NCBI GenBank assembly: GCA_965197545.1
Contig: CBDANJ010000008.1
Coordinates: 1,612,001-1,676,000, forward strand
Length of the DNA: 64,000 nucleotides
From: CATOSP01 sp965197545
GTDB lineage: Bacteria > Chloroflexota > Dehalococcoidia > Lucifugimonadales > UBA3495
Direction: 5' to 3'
The notes under the pieces are model-generated. The model had not been told where the DNA came from. It saw only the letters and a list, made by a program, of their open reading frames with translations, and searched no databases. Positions 44,764 through 53,165 of the stretch are shown in pieces. The position numbers were made by a program, and so were the translations under genes. Every line of letters begins with the position of its first letter. The first letter of the stretch is position 1.

Positions 44764-46656
44764 CTAACAGGCTGGGTCGCACCAGGTGTGCTCATGTTTC
44801 AGAGCGATGTGACTGCTTGCCACGGGATTGTAATTCTGAATCTTATTGTTAATTATGTGGCCTCCCATGTACCAATAGAGGCCGATGTAAGCGTTGTCTA
44901 CATTGAGGAGGATATCCGCCGCCTCCCGGATGATGACCCTGCGCTGTTCCTGGTTCAGCTCCGATGCTTCTTTAAGGTAGAGGTCCTGTACGATGGGACC
45001 CTGCGGCGTGTTCAACCAGTCGGTCCACCTCGTTGGTGTGCCTCCGTCCCTCCACCGGGAAAATACGGCATCGGGATCGGGAATCGCGTAGGAAGATGCC
45101 TGCAAGGCCCAGATGTAGTCGCCCGCTTCATAGGCTGCGAAGCCGGCAACTGGCTCCATTGTCTTGACTTTAGCCTCGATGTTCAAGAACTTCTTTAGCT
45201 GGGCCGCCACAACAACCGCTACGTCGGGGTATCCTAACGCAGTCCGGGCGGTCATTTCGGCGGTAAACCCGTCGGGGAGTCCGGCCTCGGTCAGCAACCT
45301 CTTGGCCTCGGCGATGTCGTCGGGGTGCTTTTCGCCGTTCAGTTCGCGGAAGCCGGGCGCTTGGGCTGCCTCCTCCAGACTCAGGCCATACCAGGTACCC
45401 GGCGGCATGGGCAGGCCCAGAGTGGCGTTGCCCAAATTGAAGGTCTCGATCAGAGGCTGGCGGTGGATAGCCAACATGATTGCCCTTCTCACTCTCACAT
45501 CATCAAAGGGGGCCTTCCGCGTATTCAGCATCACACCCATTTGACCACCCGGACCAGGGAAAAACGCCTTTAGTATGTCTTTTCCGTCTTCGGCAAGCTG
45601 CACTTGTTGCGTTACGGTCAGATTGCTCGCCCGCATATTCTGCATCAAGACTTTTTCGGTCAGAAAGGCCGCTATGGTGGTGCCGGGGTCCAGGATAACG
45701 AAATGGGTCATTCCATCGATGCGGGGGTACCCTTCCTTGAAGTAATCATCGTTCTTTACGAATACGTTTTTGACGTCCTCTTCGAACTCTTCGAGTTTAA
45801 ATGGACCCGAACCGTGCAGGTTCTCCGGATGCACGATTGTCTGAGCCATGTGCGGTTCGGTATCCGGGTCAAATTTCTTTATGACCTTGAGGGTGTCTAT
45901 GGCAAGCTTGGGAATGAACGTAGGTGAAGGGAAATTGGTCCGTACCTCCAGGGTATGGGGGTCGACGGCACGGGAACTCTCGTAGATGGGTTTGATCATG
46001 ACTGTGGAAGACCTCGTTCCTCCCTGTAATCCCTTGGTGAACTCGGTGTCTACGATTGACTCCAGGCTGAATATCACGTCCTCGATGGTAACGGGCGAGC
46101 CGTCCCACCAGCGAGCGTTGTCGACCAGGTGGAAGGTATAGGTGGTGCCATCCTCGCCCAGCTCCCAGCTTGTGCACAGATCGCACCTGATGTCGTTGTT
46201 CACCGCTGTCTCTGGGTTGAACTCCAGTATCTGGTTAAACAATGGGGAGTAGGTTTGTGACGAGGGACCTGCCCACTGATGCACGGCTTTGGTATCCGTG
46301 GCTGCGTATTGGACCATGGGGATATGGCCGCCGTATTTAATTCCCGCGGCAACCACTGGCGCGGCGGTAGGCTGGGGAGCGACGGTTGGGGCTGGCGCCT
46401 CCCCTGCTTTCCTTGTCGGTGGCAGGGTCGGGAAGCTTTGTATTTCTGTGACAGCGGTGGGCGCTACCGTTGCTACTGATGGTTCGCTCTGGGGAACAGC
46501 GGCAACCGCGGGCGGAGCGGAGCCCGAGTCAGGCCCCGCAGCCGCATCGCCTGCGGGGGGCTCCGTCGCCCCTCCGCAGGCGATGATGAGTACCAAAGAT
46601 AGCAACATTAGTGTAAGTGTCAGGGCTTTCGGTCCTGGCGCCAAACGCCGTTCCAT
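44764..46656 (-). CDS. ABC substrate-binding lipoprotein, SBP family 5
   Basis: A 630-residue binding protein. The lipobox LVLIIACGG puts the lipid Cys at 27, then a Pro/Ala/Val-rich linker to about residue 105. The fold starts GIKYGGHIPMVQYAATDTKA. CTSWELGEDGTTYTFHLVD, FHLVDNARWWDGSPVTIEDV and RVRRAIMLAIHRQPLIETF are family segments. It ends HEHTWCDPAC. ATG 46656 has GGAGGT 7 nt upstream. It heads an operon with two permeases. A conserved leader lies about 175 nt upstream. Confidence 0.85.
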   Translation of the reverse strand: MERRLAPGPKALTLTLMLLSLVLIIACGGATEPPAGDAAAGPDSGSAPPAVAAVPQSEPSVATVAPTAVTEIQSFPTLPPTRKAGEAPAPTVAPQPTAAPVVAAGIKYGGHIPMVQYAATDTKAVHQWAGPSSQTYSPLFNQILEFNPETAVNNDIRCDLCTSWELGEDGTTYTFHLVDNARWWDGSPVTIEDVIFSLESIVDTEFTKGLQGGTRSSTVMIKPIYESSRAVDPHTLEVRTNFPSPTFIPKLAIDTLKVIKKFDPDTEPHMAQTIVHPENLHGSGPFKLEEFEEDVKNVFVKNDDYFKEGYPRIDGMTHFVILDPGTTIAAFLTEKVLMQNMRASNLTVTQQVQLAEDGKDILKAFFPGPGGQMGVMLNTRKAPFDDVRVRRAIMLAIHRQPLIETFNLGNATLGLPMPPGTWYGLSLEEAAQAPGFRELNGEKHPDDIAEAKRLLTEAGLPDGFTAEMTARTALGYPDVAVVVAAQLKKFLNIEAKVKTMEPVAGFAAYEAGDYIWALQASSYAIPDPDAVFSRWRDGGTPTRWTDWLNTPQGPIVQDLYLKEASELNQEQRRVIIREAADILLNVDNAYIGLYWYMGGHIINNKIQNYNPVASSHIALKHEHTWCDPAC

Positions 46657-46830
46657 AGTACGAACCTCCAAATGTTTCTCGGACCTAAGATAGCTAACCC
46701 GCTGGCTCGGGGCCTGAGAAAATCATCCCCAAAGCCGGCGTCATAAAATAAAAAAGGACACTTCGCCAGTCATGGGCTCCCGGGGAATAACCAATCAACG
46801 GGCGAGGCCCTTGACGGATTTCCCAGCGTG

Positions 46831-46915
46831 TCCAGCCTGGAAGCGCCCTTAGTCGCCGTGCTATGACCACCGACGGAGCGTGCTGGCGCCACGTTCCTCC
46901 ACAACCTCGGGTGAC
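46831..46915 (-). ncRNA. Conserved 85-nt leader motif, copy 1 (candidate structured RNA)
   Basis: On the minus strand GTCACCC leads into GGAACGTG-N5-AGCACGCTCC, then after 25 variable nt AGGGCGCTTCCAGGCTGGA. The second copy (51192-51276) has the same length and no gaps: 57 of 85 positions are identical, and these are concentrated in blocks. GGAACGTG and CACGCTCC can pair with the same A-C mismatch in both copies, while the loop differs completely. It lies about 175 nt before the start codon of a binding-protein gene. Confidence 0.5.
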
Positions 46916-47073
46916 TTGGGTGATAAGCAAATTCACCTGGAGTCCATATTGCCCGGTATCCAATCGCCTTCAAAAGTGAAAGGAATCTAATTTACCAGCA
47001 CGCAAAGTGTCAAGATGACTTTCATGATGTTCGATTTACATCAATATCCTTCTCCGAGATAATCTCGAATACG

Positions 47074-47988
47074 CTAAGTGCTCCCTCTCAAGCGCGGGTC
47101 CAGGACGTCCCTGAGCGAATCCCCTAGTAGGTTCCAGGCAAATACCACTATCGCAATGGCCGCGCCGGGGAAAATGGCCACCCACCAGGCTACCCTTATC
47201 CAGTTAGCGGCCCCGGTCAACATCCCTCCCCAAGCCGGGATGTTGGGAGGAGCGCCCAGGCCCAGGAAACTGAGAGATGCCTCGGCGATGATGGCCCCGC
47301 CCAGGTGGAAGGTCACGATGACTATGAACACCGCGAAGCAGTTGGGGATCATGTGCCGTGTTACCACTCGCCAGTCCCCGACACCCACGGCACGGGCCGC
47401 TAGAATGTAGTCCATTTCCTTAATCGCCAGGGATTGGGCGCGGAGAATGCGGGCCGTGCTCGGTATGTAGATGATGCTCAGGGCGATCACCACGTTGTTG
47501 ACCGACGTGCCCAGGGCGGCCATGATCGCAATCGCCAGGAGCAGGGCCGGAAACGCCATCATGCCGTCAACGACTCTCTGAACTGTCATGTCGGTCAGTC
47601 CACCGTAGTGGACACTCGCCACCCCGACTAACATGCCGATTGTGCTGCCTATGAATGAACTAAGGATGCCGACGTACAGTGAGATCCTGGCCCCGTAAAC
47701 CACCCGGCTAAAGACATCGCGCCCCAGGTGGTCTCCGCCGAAGTACGTCTCGGTGCTCGGTGCGTTGAACCTAATCTTGGGGTTCACCTCATAGGGATCG
47801 TGATTGGATATGACGGGAGCAAAAATTGCGACCAGCACCAGCACCACGGCCACTAATGCCCCCCCAGCGCCCAGGGGTTTCCGTATGATGAAGGAACGGA
47901 CATGGTCCACGGCGGCTCGCTTCGGCCTCAAGGAGCTTGAGCCGGCTTGCTCTGCGGCTGCCTCCGTAATAAAGGTCTGTTGACTCAT
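47074..47988 (-). CDS. ABC importer permease, DppC/OppC-like
   Basis: A 304-residue permease, last gene of the set headed by the binding protein at 51000. Features are RKPLGAGGALVAVVLVLVAI, GGDHLGRDVFSRVVYGARIS, the EAA loop RAVGVGDWRVVTRHMIPNC and IIAEASLSFLGLGAPPNIPA. It is nearly superimposable on the gene at 42724. No ATPase gene follows; the leader of the next operon does. Confidence 0.85.
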   Translation of the reverse strand: MSQQTFITEAAAEQAGSSSLRPKRAAVDHVRSFIIRKPLGAGGALVAVVLVLVAIFAPVISNHDPYEVNPKIRFNAPSTETYFGGDHLGRDVFSRVVYGARISLYVGILSSFIGSTIGMLVGVASVHYGGLTDMTVQRVVDGMMAFPALLLAIAIMAALGTSVNNVVIALSIIYIPSTARILRAQSLAIKEMDYILAARAVGVGDWRVVTRHMIPNCFAVFIVIVTFHLGGAIIAEASLSFLGLGAPPNIPAWGGMLTGAANWIRVAWWVAIFPGAAIAIVVFAWNLLGDSLRDVLDPRLRGST

Positions 47989-48016
47989 CTCTCTTCCCCG
48001 TACCTTCGCTTACTGC

Positions 48017-48985
48017 TTATCTGTACCGAATCCTAGGGTCCAGCCACGCGTACATCACGTCAAGGACCAGGTTCAACACCAGCACTATTACCGCCAGGAT
48101 CACTATCACCGCCTGGACTGCCGGGAAATCCCGGTGAAATATGGAATCAACCAGGAACCTGCCCACGCCCGGCACCATGAAGATCACTTCGATTACCACG
48201 GTACCAGCCAGGAGCCTCCCAAACTCGTAACCGGATACGGTGACCACAGGCAGGAGGGCGTTCTTCAACGCATGCCGCCCCACCACGGTCGGCTCGTGCA
48301 GACCCTTAGACCGCGCCGTGCGGATGTAGTCCTCACGGAACACGTCCAGCATGGCGGAACGGGTGACCCTGGCGATGAAGGCCATGTTGGAGAACCCCAG
48401 GGCCAGTGCGGGAAAAACGAGTTGCTGCAGGTTCGTCCAGGGGTCCTCCCAAACGTTCTCATAGCCCAGCGGCGGTATCCACTGGAAGAAGAGAATAAGG
48501 AAAAACACCATCAATATGGCAATCCAGAAGTTGGGCAAGGCGATACCGGCGATCGTAATGAGCCTTCCCAGGTAGTCTCCCCAACTGTCTTGTTTGATTG
48601 CCGAGAGTACGCCTATGGGTACTGCCAATACCGTAGCCCAAAGCAGGGCAAGGATGGTCAGCTCGAGGGTGATCGGGAAACGCTCGGCGAGGTCCTCCGC
48701 TACCGGGGTATCCCACCAGTAGGACATGCCGAAGTCCAGGCGCAACATTCCCCATACCCACTTGACGTACTGGACGTAAATGGGTCTGTCGGTCCCCAGT
48801 TTAACGCGGAGCTCTTGTAGCTCTGTCTCTGAGAATTCAGTAGGACCCTCGGCGAGGCCCCCTTCCGTGATGAGCATGAGGGCCGGGTCTCCTGGAACAA
48901 TGCGCAGGATGATGAACACCACAACGGTGACGAATAAGAATGTTGGGATGAACGAGAGCGTTCTCTTGGCTATGTAAGCCTGCAT
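48017..48985 (-). CDS. ABC importer permease, DppB/OppB-like
   Basis: A 322-residue permease. Features are YIAKRTLSFIPTFLFVTVVV, LRIVPGDPALMLI, the EAA loop TARSKGLHEPTVVGRHALKN and the end LDVMYAWLDPRIRYR. It lies 28 bp upstream of its DppC partner. RBS GGCGGAGAG precedes ATG. It is a close paralogue of the gene at 43669. Confidence 0.85.
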   Translation of the reverse strand: MQAYIAKRTLSFIPTFLFVTVVVFIILRIVPGDPALMLITEGGLAEGPTEFSETELQELRVKLGTDRPIYVQYVKWVWGMLRLDFGMSYWWDTPVAEDLAERFPITLELTILALLWATVLAVPIGVLSAIKQDSWGDYLGRLITIAGIALPNFWIAILMVFFLILFFQWIPPLGYENVWEDPWTNLQQLVFPALALGFSNMAFIARVTRSAMLDVFREDYIRTARSKGLHEPTVVGRHALKNALLPVVTVSGYEFGRLLAGTVVIEVIFMVPGVGRFLVDSIFHRDFPAVQAVIVILAVIVLVLNLVLDVMYAWLDPRIRYR

Positions 48986-49062
48986 CTCTCCGCCCTTCTC
49001 TTGATAGGGGTGACTGTGTCGTGGTCAAGAACGAATACGGATGTGCCCGTACCTAGATATCG

Positions 49063-49100
49063 CCGCCGGGCCAAATCACCGCTGTGACCTGACCCGGCGG
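49063..49100 (-). other. Intercistronic hairpin after binding-protein gene
   Basis: CCGCCGGG (49063-49070) and CCCGGCGG (49093-49100) make a perfect 8-bp GC stem with a 22-nt loop, just after the stop codon of the binding-protein gene and before its DppB permease. This is the third operon with such a hairpin. Confidence 0.45.
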
Positions 49101-49113
49101 GATAGGAGCGCCG

Positions 49114-51000
49114 TTAACAGCCGGGGTCGCACCAGATATGTTCCCACTTCTGACCGGACGTGTATCCCCCGGGCGCGGGATTGAAGTTCTGAATCTTCTT
49201 GTGCACCAGGAAGGTGGCCGTGGCGTAGAAGATGGCCGGCGCGGCGTTGTCCTCATCGATCAGAGACTCTCCGGCTTCCCTGATCAAGGCCTTCCTCTTT
49301 TCCGGGTCCGTCTCGGCAGACATACGGGGGAAAATCTCGTTCAGCTTGTCCCAGTTGACTTGGTTTTGGGCCCGGGCCCATGACTCGCCGATCAGTCCGC
49401 CTGTCTTGTACTCCACGAAGGCAGCGTCGGGGTCCATAAACGGGAGCGACTTGCCCTGGACTGCCGTGGTAAAGGTGCTAGCCTTGTACTCCTGCTGGCC
49501 CGCGGCGCTCTCAACAACCCTGATTTCCAGGTTGACGTTCAAGTACCGCTTTAGCTGCTGCGCCACGATCGTGCCCACGTCCACGTACAAGAGAGCCCTG
49601 CGGAGCATAATTTCGCTATCGAAACCGTCCGCCAGGCCCGCTTCGGCCAGCAACTCCTTGGCCAAGGCGATGTCCTCCGGGTGCTTCTCTCCGTTAAGCA
49701 GTCTCATACCGGGAGCCTGCTCGGCCTCCTCCAGAGTAGGGCCGAACCAGGTGCCGGGCGGGAACGGATGGCCTACTTGGAAGTCCCCCACACTGATGGT
49801 CTCGATTATCTCCTGGCGGTTTATGGCGAGCGAGATCGCCCTCCGCACGCGAGCATCGTTGAAAGGGGCTTTTTCCGTGTTCATCATTAACACGTAGCTG
49901 CCGCCGGGCCCGGCGAAGAAGACGTCGTGCGTGTCGGAGTGGTCCTCCTTGAATTGCTTGGCTTCGATGCTGCTCAAGTTGTTTACCGTGCCGTTGGTCA
50001 TCAGGACCTGCTCAGCCACGAAGGCGGCGATGATAGAGCCGGGGTCTACGATGATGTAGGCGATCATCCCATCGATATAGGGGCGCCCTTCCTTGAAATA
50101 GTCTGGATTCTTGACGTACTCCCAGGAGACGTCCTTGGAGAAGTCCTTGAACCGGAACGCGGCGGACGTGACCAGGTTCTCGGTCTCGGCAAAACCTTGC
50201 AACTTACCCTGGGAAACCACATGCTCGGGCATCATCTTGGCGGGCTCTACCGCAAGGGCGGGGTGCCACGCCGCGGCCGGATACTTCAGCTTGACTTCCA
50301 CCGTGTAGTCGTCGAGGGCCCGGGAACTCTCGTAGTAAGGCTTCCATAACCCGGAGCGGGAGCGTGTCTTGTGACCCTCCCAAAGATTCCCGAATTTCGG
50401 CATGTTGGGATCATAGATGCTTTCGAGGCTAAAGATGATGTCCTTGGACGTGATGGGGTGTCCATCCGACCAGCGGGCATCCTCATGGAAGCGGTAGGTG
50501 TATGTGAGACCGTCGTCGGACAGCTCCCATGTCGTACACAGGTCGCACCGGATGTCGGTGGAGTCGATGGTTTCCGGGTTGTATTCCACTATCTGGTTGT
50601 ACAGGGGAGCTATGGCGATCATGTGGCTGTAGGTGGCTTCGGGCAACGGCCGGGATGTCACCGGTGCGGAGTAAGTATGCATGGGGATTACTCCGCCGTA
50701 GATACCCTCGGCAAGGGGCGGCTGGGTTGGCATCGGTGTTGCCGTGGCGCCCGCCACCGAGGTAGGCGTGGCCTCTCGCTTCACGACTTCGATAAACAGG
50801 GTGGGCGTAGGTTCCGCTGCGCCGGTCTGTGCCGCCGAGTCGGTCTTTTGGTCCGCGCCCGGCCCAGTGGTGGCCCCGGATGCGGCTCCGGGCGCAGTGG
50901 CCGCCGGCGCGGACTGGCCGCAGGCCACTACGAGGGCCAGGGATAGCAACAGGATGGTAAGAATTAGAGCTCTTGCGCCTAGGGGGATATGCCACGTCAT
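49114..51000 (-). CDS. ABC substrate-binding lipoprotein, SBP family 5
   Basis: A 628-residue binding protein. The lipobox LALVVACGQ puts the lipid Cys at 27, followed by a Gly/Ala/Thr- and Pro-rich linker to about residue 100. The fold starts GIYGGVIPMHTYSAPVTSRP. CDLCTTWELSDDGLTYTYRF and RVRRAISLAINRQEIIETI are family segments. It ends WEHIWCDPGC. GGAGGTTTGTGTT precedes ATG. The paralogue at 44764 shares the layout, the spacing of the leader and the sequence around the RBS, so the two operons are an old duplication. Confidence 0.85.
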   Translation of the reverse strand: MTWHIPLGARALILTILLLSLALVVACGQSAPAATAPGAASGATTGPGADQKTDSAAQTGAAEPTPTLFIEVVKREATPTSVAGATATPMPTQPPLAEGIYGGVIPMHTYSAPVTSRPLPEATYSHMIAIAPLYNQIVEYNPETIDSTDIRCDLCTTWELSDDGLTYTYRFHEDARWSDGHPITSKDIIFSLESIYDPNMPKFGNLWEGHKTRSRSGLWKPYYESSRALDDYTVEVKLKYPAAAWHPALAVEPAKMMPEHVVSQGKLQGFAETENLVTSAAFRFKDFSKDVSWEYVKNPDYFKEGRPYIDGMIAYIIVDPGSIIAAFVAEQVLMTNGTVNNLSSIEAKQFKEDHSDTHDVFFAGPGGSYVLMMNTEKAPFNDARVRRAISLAINRQEIIETISVGDFQVGHPFPPGTWFGPTLEEAEQAPGMRLLNGEKHPEDIALAKELLAEAGLADGFDSEIMLRRALLYVDVGTIVAQQLKRYLNVNLEIRVVESAAGQQEYKASTFTTAVQGKSLPFMDPDAAFVEYKTGGLIGESWARAQNQVNWDKLNEIFPRMSAETDPEKRKALIREAGESLIDEDNAAPAIFYATATFLVHKKIQNFNPAPGGYTSGQKWEHIWCDPGC

Positions 51001-51191
51001 AACACAAACCTCCAGATTGTTCTCATTGCGCCCTTGGGTATTGGGTTAACCCGTGTTTGTGGGACCGTGTCCTCTTACGGGGATCAATGCGCTGGAGAGT
51101 AACGGAGAATAGAACGGGGTCCTGTCAAGTCCGTGAAGACGTCCAAGACAGCCGTTTTCGAGGTGAAGCTCTGGACGGACAGCCGAGGGTA

Positions 51192-51276
51192 TCCAGTCTG
51201 GAAGCGCCCTGGGAAGATGTGTTAGTATCGAAACAGGAGCGTGCTTCGTTCACGTTCCACCAACGCCCTGGGTGAC
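51192..51276 (-). ncRNA. Conserved 85-nt leader motif, copy 2 (candidate structured RNA)
   Basis: Same motif as 46831-46915, here about 190 nt before the binding-protein ATG at 51000. Minus strand: GTCACCC, then GGTGGAACGTG-N5-AGCACGCTCC, 25 variable nt, AGGGCGCTTCCAGACTGGA. The sequence between the motif and the RBS is not conserved between the two operons, while the motif is. Confidence 0.5.
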
Positions 51277-51666
51277 TGGTTTGCAAGGCGAGTCCACCCG
51301 GGGCCTAATTTTTTCGGCTCCCGAACCATTCTCCGGCACGGAAGCCGCGTATGTGATGAGAGAATTTAAAGTATCCGCATAACTCATGTCAAGACGAATT
51401 TCATGATGTAGGCAATTGGTGACTATTGCGATCGGAGATAATCTTATAATTGCTAAGTTCGTATGTTATGCGACGAAATCCAGAATCTTCTCCCGCAACA
51501 AGCAGTCACTACGTATTTGTAAACGTGAAATCCCGTCCCACGCGGACCGGTGACAGACTCTTGCCGCGGCTGACGGCCCAACTCCCCGGTGCTATACTCT
51601 GCTCTACGCATCTTGACCTGGTAATCAGGCAAGAGATGCGGAGCCCATTTGGCAGGAGGTGCAACC
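51277..51666. other. Intergenic region upstream of the leader and a divergent VOC gene
   Basis: 390 bp separate the leader motif from the plus-strand VOC gene. The promoters of both should lie here. I see AT-rich patches around 51360-51460 but no pair of boxes good enough to name, and no gene. Confidence 0.35.
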
Positions 51667-52119
51667 ATGTCCAGGGTCTCGATGATCCAACATATTAATA
51701 TCCAGATCAGCGACAAGGACCGGACCCGAGAGTGGTACGAGAAGGTCCTGGGCGCGGAATTCCTGGACCGGGGTCCAGAGCTGAACAAACGGCAACTCCA
51801 GTTGAGGATCGGAAGCGGAGAGATCCACAGCACGCATACTCCCACCCCTGCCCCTTCGGGCCACTTCGCATTGGAGATTCACGACTGGGATGAGATGATC
51901 GCCAACATGGACGCCCTCGGAGTCTCGTATACTCCGCCCACCGTTCGGGAATATAGCAACGGACATTCCACCTACATCCACGACCCCGATGGGAACATGA
52001 TCGAATTGGTGCAACACCCGCTTGGTCTCAAGGATTCGAAAGGAGACAAGGTGGCGGTGGTGCATGATCCCAAAGGGCTGACCTGGGACAGACTTCCGGG
52101 GTACGGCCCTTCCGTTTAA
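51667..52119 (+). CDS. VOC-family protein (glyoxalase/dioxygenase-like)
   Basis: A 150-residue VOC protein. The opening IQHINIQISDKDRTREWYEK carries the first His; the middle strand is SGHFALEIHDWDEMIANMDA and the closing one IHDPDGNMIELVQHP with Glu. One metal site is expected. ATG 51667 has AGGAGGT 6 nt upstream; the longer frame from 51649 is not needed. It is the first of three plus-strand enzyme genes (hydrolase and propeller lactonase follow), but the 150-bp gap leaves a common transcript uncertain. Confidence 0.8.
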   Translation: MSRVSMIQHINIQISDKDRTREWYEKVLGAEFLDRGPELNKRQLQLRIGSGEIHSTHTPTPAPSGHFALEIHDWDEMIANMDALGVSYTPPTVREYSNGHSTYIHDPDGNMIELVQHPLGLKDSKGDKVAVVHDPKGLTWDRLPGYGPSV

Positions 52120-52271
52120 TTCAGCAACCTTTAGTCCAGCGCCCTGGTCCGTGAGTTGGTCCCTGGGGCCATTACTAATCTGACCCCGGCAGCCATCGGA
52201 GGGTGACCCGAGTCCTCGATGATGGCTGCAAAATTCCTAGGGCCGCCACGCCGGGCATCCGAGGTTAAATC

Positions 52272-53084
52272 ATGGCCACTCTTCGCGTGGGTCCTGACGT
52301 AGAATTACACTACTACGACGATGATTTCACCGACCCATGGCGGCCAGCCCCGGCTATACTCTTGCAGCACGGGTTTTCCCGCAACGGCAAATTCTGGTAC
52401 AACTGGGTGCCTCTGCTCGCTCGCGAATTTCGCGTTCTTCGCCCCGACATGCGGGGTATGGGAGAGTCGTTATTGCCGGAAGAAAAATATGACCCTTCCC
52501 TGGACCTCTTTGTCGAAGATCTCCGCGCAATTCTCGACCAACTGGGGATCGATCGCATTGTGTACGTAGGGGAATCCTTCGGGGGCATCGTCGGGCTCAA
52601 ATTCGCCCACACGTATCCGCAGCGGACCCGCGCCCTGGTATTGTGCAACACGCCATGCCGTCTGCCCCGGAGAGGCCGCACCGACCCGGGCGGTGACTGG
52701 GACACCGCCATGAGGCAGAGTGTGGGGACCTGGTCTACGGCCACAATTGACATGCGTCTGGACACTCGTGTCGCCCCAAATGGACTGAAGGACTGGTACA
52801 TCTCCGAAATGGACCGGACCTCTCCCTCTATCGGACGCAAGCTCCAGGGTTACCTGGACACCCTCGACTTTAGCCCTCACCTAAGCGAGGTTGAAACTCC
52901 CACTCTGCTGCTGACCGGGGAGGAATCACCCACTTCCACTTTGGAACAGCAACGGTTCATGGCCGCTCAGCTACCAAATGCCCGGTTGGTGGTCTACCCT
53001 GGCCTTGGACATGGCGTGAACGCGATCTACCCCGAGTGGTGTACCCAACAGGTCCGGGAATTTGCGGCCCTCACAGAGCCTTAA
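52272..53084 (+). CDS. Alpha/beta-fold hydrolase
   Basis: A 270-residue hydrolase. The oxyanion loop is LLQHGFSRNGKFW, the nucleophile Ser102 is in VGESFGGIVG, and the general-base His is in PGLGHGVNAI near 255. The acid is probably in LLLTGEESPTST, where a Glu takes the usual Asp place. Carboxylesterase, enol-lactonase (PcaD-like) or C-C hydrolase activity is possible. The tail QQVREFAALTEP is normal. No signal peptide. Confidence 0.8.
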   Translation: MATLRVGPDVELHYYDDDFTDPWRPAPAILLQHGFSRNGKFWYNWVPLLAREFRVLRPDMRGMGESLLPEEKYDPSLDLFVEDLRAILDQLGIDRIVYVGESFGGIVGLKFAHTYPQRTRALVLCNTPCRLPRRGRTDPGGDWDTAMRQSVGTWSTATIDMRLDTRVAPNGLKDWYISEMDRTSPSIGRKLQGYLDTLDFSPHLSEVETPTLLLTGEESPTSTLEQQRFMAAQLPNARLVVYPGLGHGVNAIYPEWCTQQVREFAALTEP

Positions 53085-53165
53085 GCCCGGGTCCCAGACT
53101 AGCGGCCGGCCCGGGTCATCCTGATAATTTCATGACCAGACAGCATTCGTCCCGAGGAGAATACA

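Noticed and set aside
46831..46915. Possible T-box riboswitch (GGTGGAACGTG looks a little like the T-box core)
   Set aside because: The T-box consensus is not met in copy 1, no Stem I/specifier loop is visible, and the downstream gene is an importer without evident amino-acid link.
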